The translations under genes and the position numbers were made by a program. The notes under the pieces were generated by a model. It was not told the DNA's origin and searched no databases. It saw only the letters and a list, made by a program, of their open reading frames with translations. Shown here in pieces: positions 6,553-7,179 of a stretch of DNA of 7,179 nucleotides. Position 1 is the first letter of the stretch. The number at the start of each line of letters is the position of its first letter. This stretch comes from Sphingomonadales bacterium (lineage in GTDB: Bacteria; Bacteroidota; Bacteroidia; UBA7662). The stretch is from the NCBI GenBank assembly GCA_016872125.1, contig VHBD01000072.1:1-7179 (forward strand). The letters run 5' to 3'.

Positions 6553-7123
6553 GGTGAATAAATTGTTGGCCATAGGGCTCTGTGTATGGATACTTTCATT
6601 CACTTGCTTTGCGGGGGAGGCTCAGGACAGCTTGTATCTTCAATCCCCATCCAAAGTAACAGTCCGCGCAGCCTTGCTTCCGGGTTGGGGGCAAATCACC
6701 AACCGAGCCTATTGGAAAGTTCCGGTTGTATGGGGCGGAATAGGCTATATGGTGTATCAAACCTCTCAAACTGCTGATCTGTATCTTACCTACCGCAACG
6801 CTTACCGTGATCGAACCGATGGAAATCCCAACACAGTGGACCCCTTTGTGGGCAAGGATACCGAGGCCTCTCTTATCCAAAAAAGAGATTTGTTAAGAAG
6901 AAGTCGCGATGCCTACATTTTGTTAAGCCTTGCAGCCTATGCCTTGCAGATTCTGGATGCCCACGTGGATGCTCATCTCAAAGCCTTTGATCGTTTGGAT
7001 TTTAGCGTGGTTCCCGCCATACCTCCTTCAAGGATTCCCCTGAATCCCTGGGCAGGGTTCACCACCGCCCATGCGGAGCCTAAGGGATACCCCATCACCC
7101 TGAGTCTTCGTTATCGTTTTTAA
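6539..7123 (+). CDS. DUF5683 family exported or membrane protein
   Basis: This 194-residue protein of unknown function resembles the DUF5683 proteins that usually follow parB in Bacteroidota. It has a basic n-region and hydrophobic core at about 1-25 (signal peptide or anchor, with a possible cleavage after GEA near residue 28). The family hallmark VRAALLPGWGQITNRAYWKVP follows at about 42-62, then a hydrophobic helix VVWGGIGYMVYQ. The Tyr/Arg-rich block YLTYRNAYRDRTDG is near 82-95 and a second helix, AYILLSLAAYALQILDAHVDAHL, near 125-147. The protein ends in TLSLRYRF, an alternating strand with terminal Phe as in outer-membrane proteins. The ATG at 6539 overlaps parB by 14 nt and supplies two arginines to the signal; a GTG at 6554 in the same frame is the alternative. 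The overlap suggests translational coupling, but no role in segregation is shown. Confidence 0.85.
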   Translation: MGRFRVNKLLAIGLCVWILSFTCFAGEAQDSLYLQSPSKVTVRAALLPGWGQITNRAYWKVPVVWGGIGYMVYQTSQTADLYLTYRNAYRDRTDGNPNTVDPFVGKDTEASLIQKRDLLRRSRDAYILLSLAAYALQILDAHVDAHLKAFDRLDFSVVPAIPPSRIPLNPWAGFTTAHAEPKGYPITLSLRYRF

Positions 7124-7140
7124 TTCAAATCGTTGGAAAT

Positions 7141-7179
7141 ATGAACCTGGTCTTTTTGGGCAACGGGAAATTGGCCCAG
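7141..7179 (+). CDS. dapB: Start of probable 4-hydroxy-tetrahydrodipicolinate reductase (3' truncated by window edge)
   Basis: Thirteen codons are present: an ATG followed by NLVFLGNGKLAQ. This is a first beta strand and glycine loop of a Rossmann NAD(P)-binding fold at the extreme N-terminus, matching the way Bacteroidota DapB begins (I-x-L-x-G-x-G-K-M/L). Position supports it: dapB commonly follows parA, parB and DUF5683 in this phylum. DapB would make tetrahydrodipicolinate for lysine and diaminopimelate. The start lies 17 nt after the DUF5683 stop. With so little sequence, another Rossmann enzyme cannot be excluded. Confidence 0.6.
   Translation, partial: MNLVFLGNGKLAQ

Noticed and set aside
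1..7179. CRISPR array, insertion sequence, toxin-antitoxin or defence system
   Set aside because: There are no regularly spaced repeats, transposase motifs, terminal inverted repeats or recognisable defence domains; every long frame is accounted for by ordinary core genes.

Overview
The window looks like a piece of conserved core chromosome from a member of the phylum Bacteroidota, with roughly balanced GC. Four things suggest this: the gene order parA, parB, DUF5683, probable dapB; a TAnnTTTG-type -7 element directly in front of a tRNA gene; the near absence of Shine-Dalgarno sequences before the genes; and an orphan peptide-type substrate-binding lipoprotein. I cannot place the organism below phylum level.

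Layout. Positions 2-112 (+) hold the unidentified C-terminal end of a gene. At 158-1387 (+) is a complete HI0933/YhiN-family FAD-binding oxidoreductase, closed by a good intrinsic terminator at 1392-1430. A tRNA-Ser(UGA) lies at 1551-1635 (-), with a perfect -7-like box touching its 5' end. Next comes a two-gene minus-strand unit: a family 5 ABC substrate-binding lipoprotein (3099-4772) followed after 7 nt by a NorM-type MATE efflux transporter (1733-3091). An 84-nt divergent intergenic region with a perfect 12-nt palindrome separates this unit from a plus-strand cluster: parA (4857-5660), parB (5662-6552), a DUF5683 exported protein overlapping the parB end (6539-7123), and the first 13 codons of a probable dapB (7141 to the window edge).

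How the genes fit together. ParA and ParB are the chromosome-segregation ATPase and CTP-dependent parS-binding clamp. They are tightly coupled (1-nt gap) and are followed by an envelope protein and lysine/peptidoglycan precursor synthesis. The lipoprotein and the MATE pump are probably co-transcribed, but nothing here supplies ABC permease or ATPase subunits, so the substrate-binding protein is an orphan. The flavoprotein is a conserved enzyme of poorly known physiological role.

I did not find a CRISPR array, insertion sequence, prophage, toxin-antitoxin pair or other novel system. The observations worth a second look are small: a palindromic, possibly bidirectional promoter or operator between the divergent units, an apparently near-leaderless tRNA promoter, competing hairpins downstream of the tRNA, and two short duplications around the flavoprotein gene.
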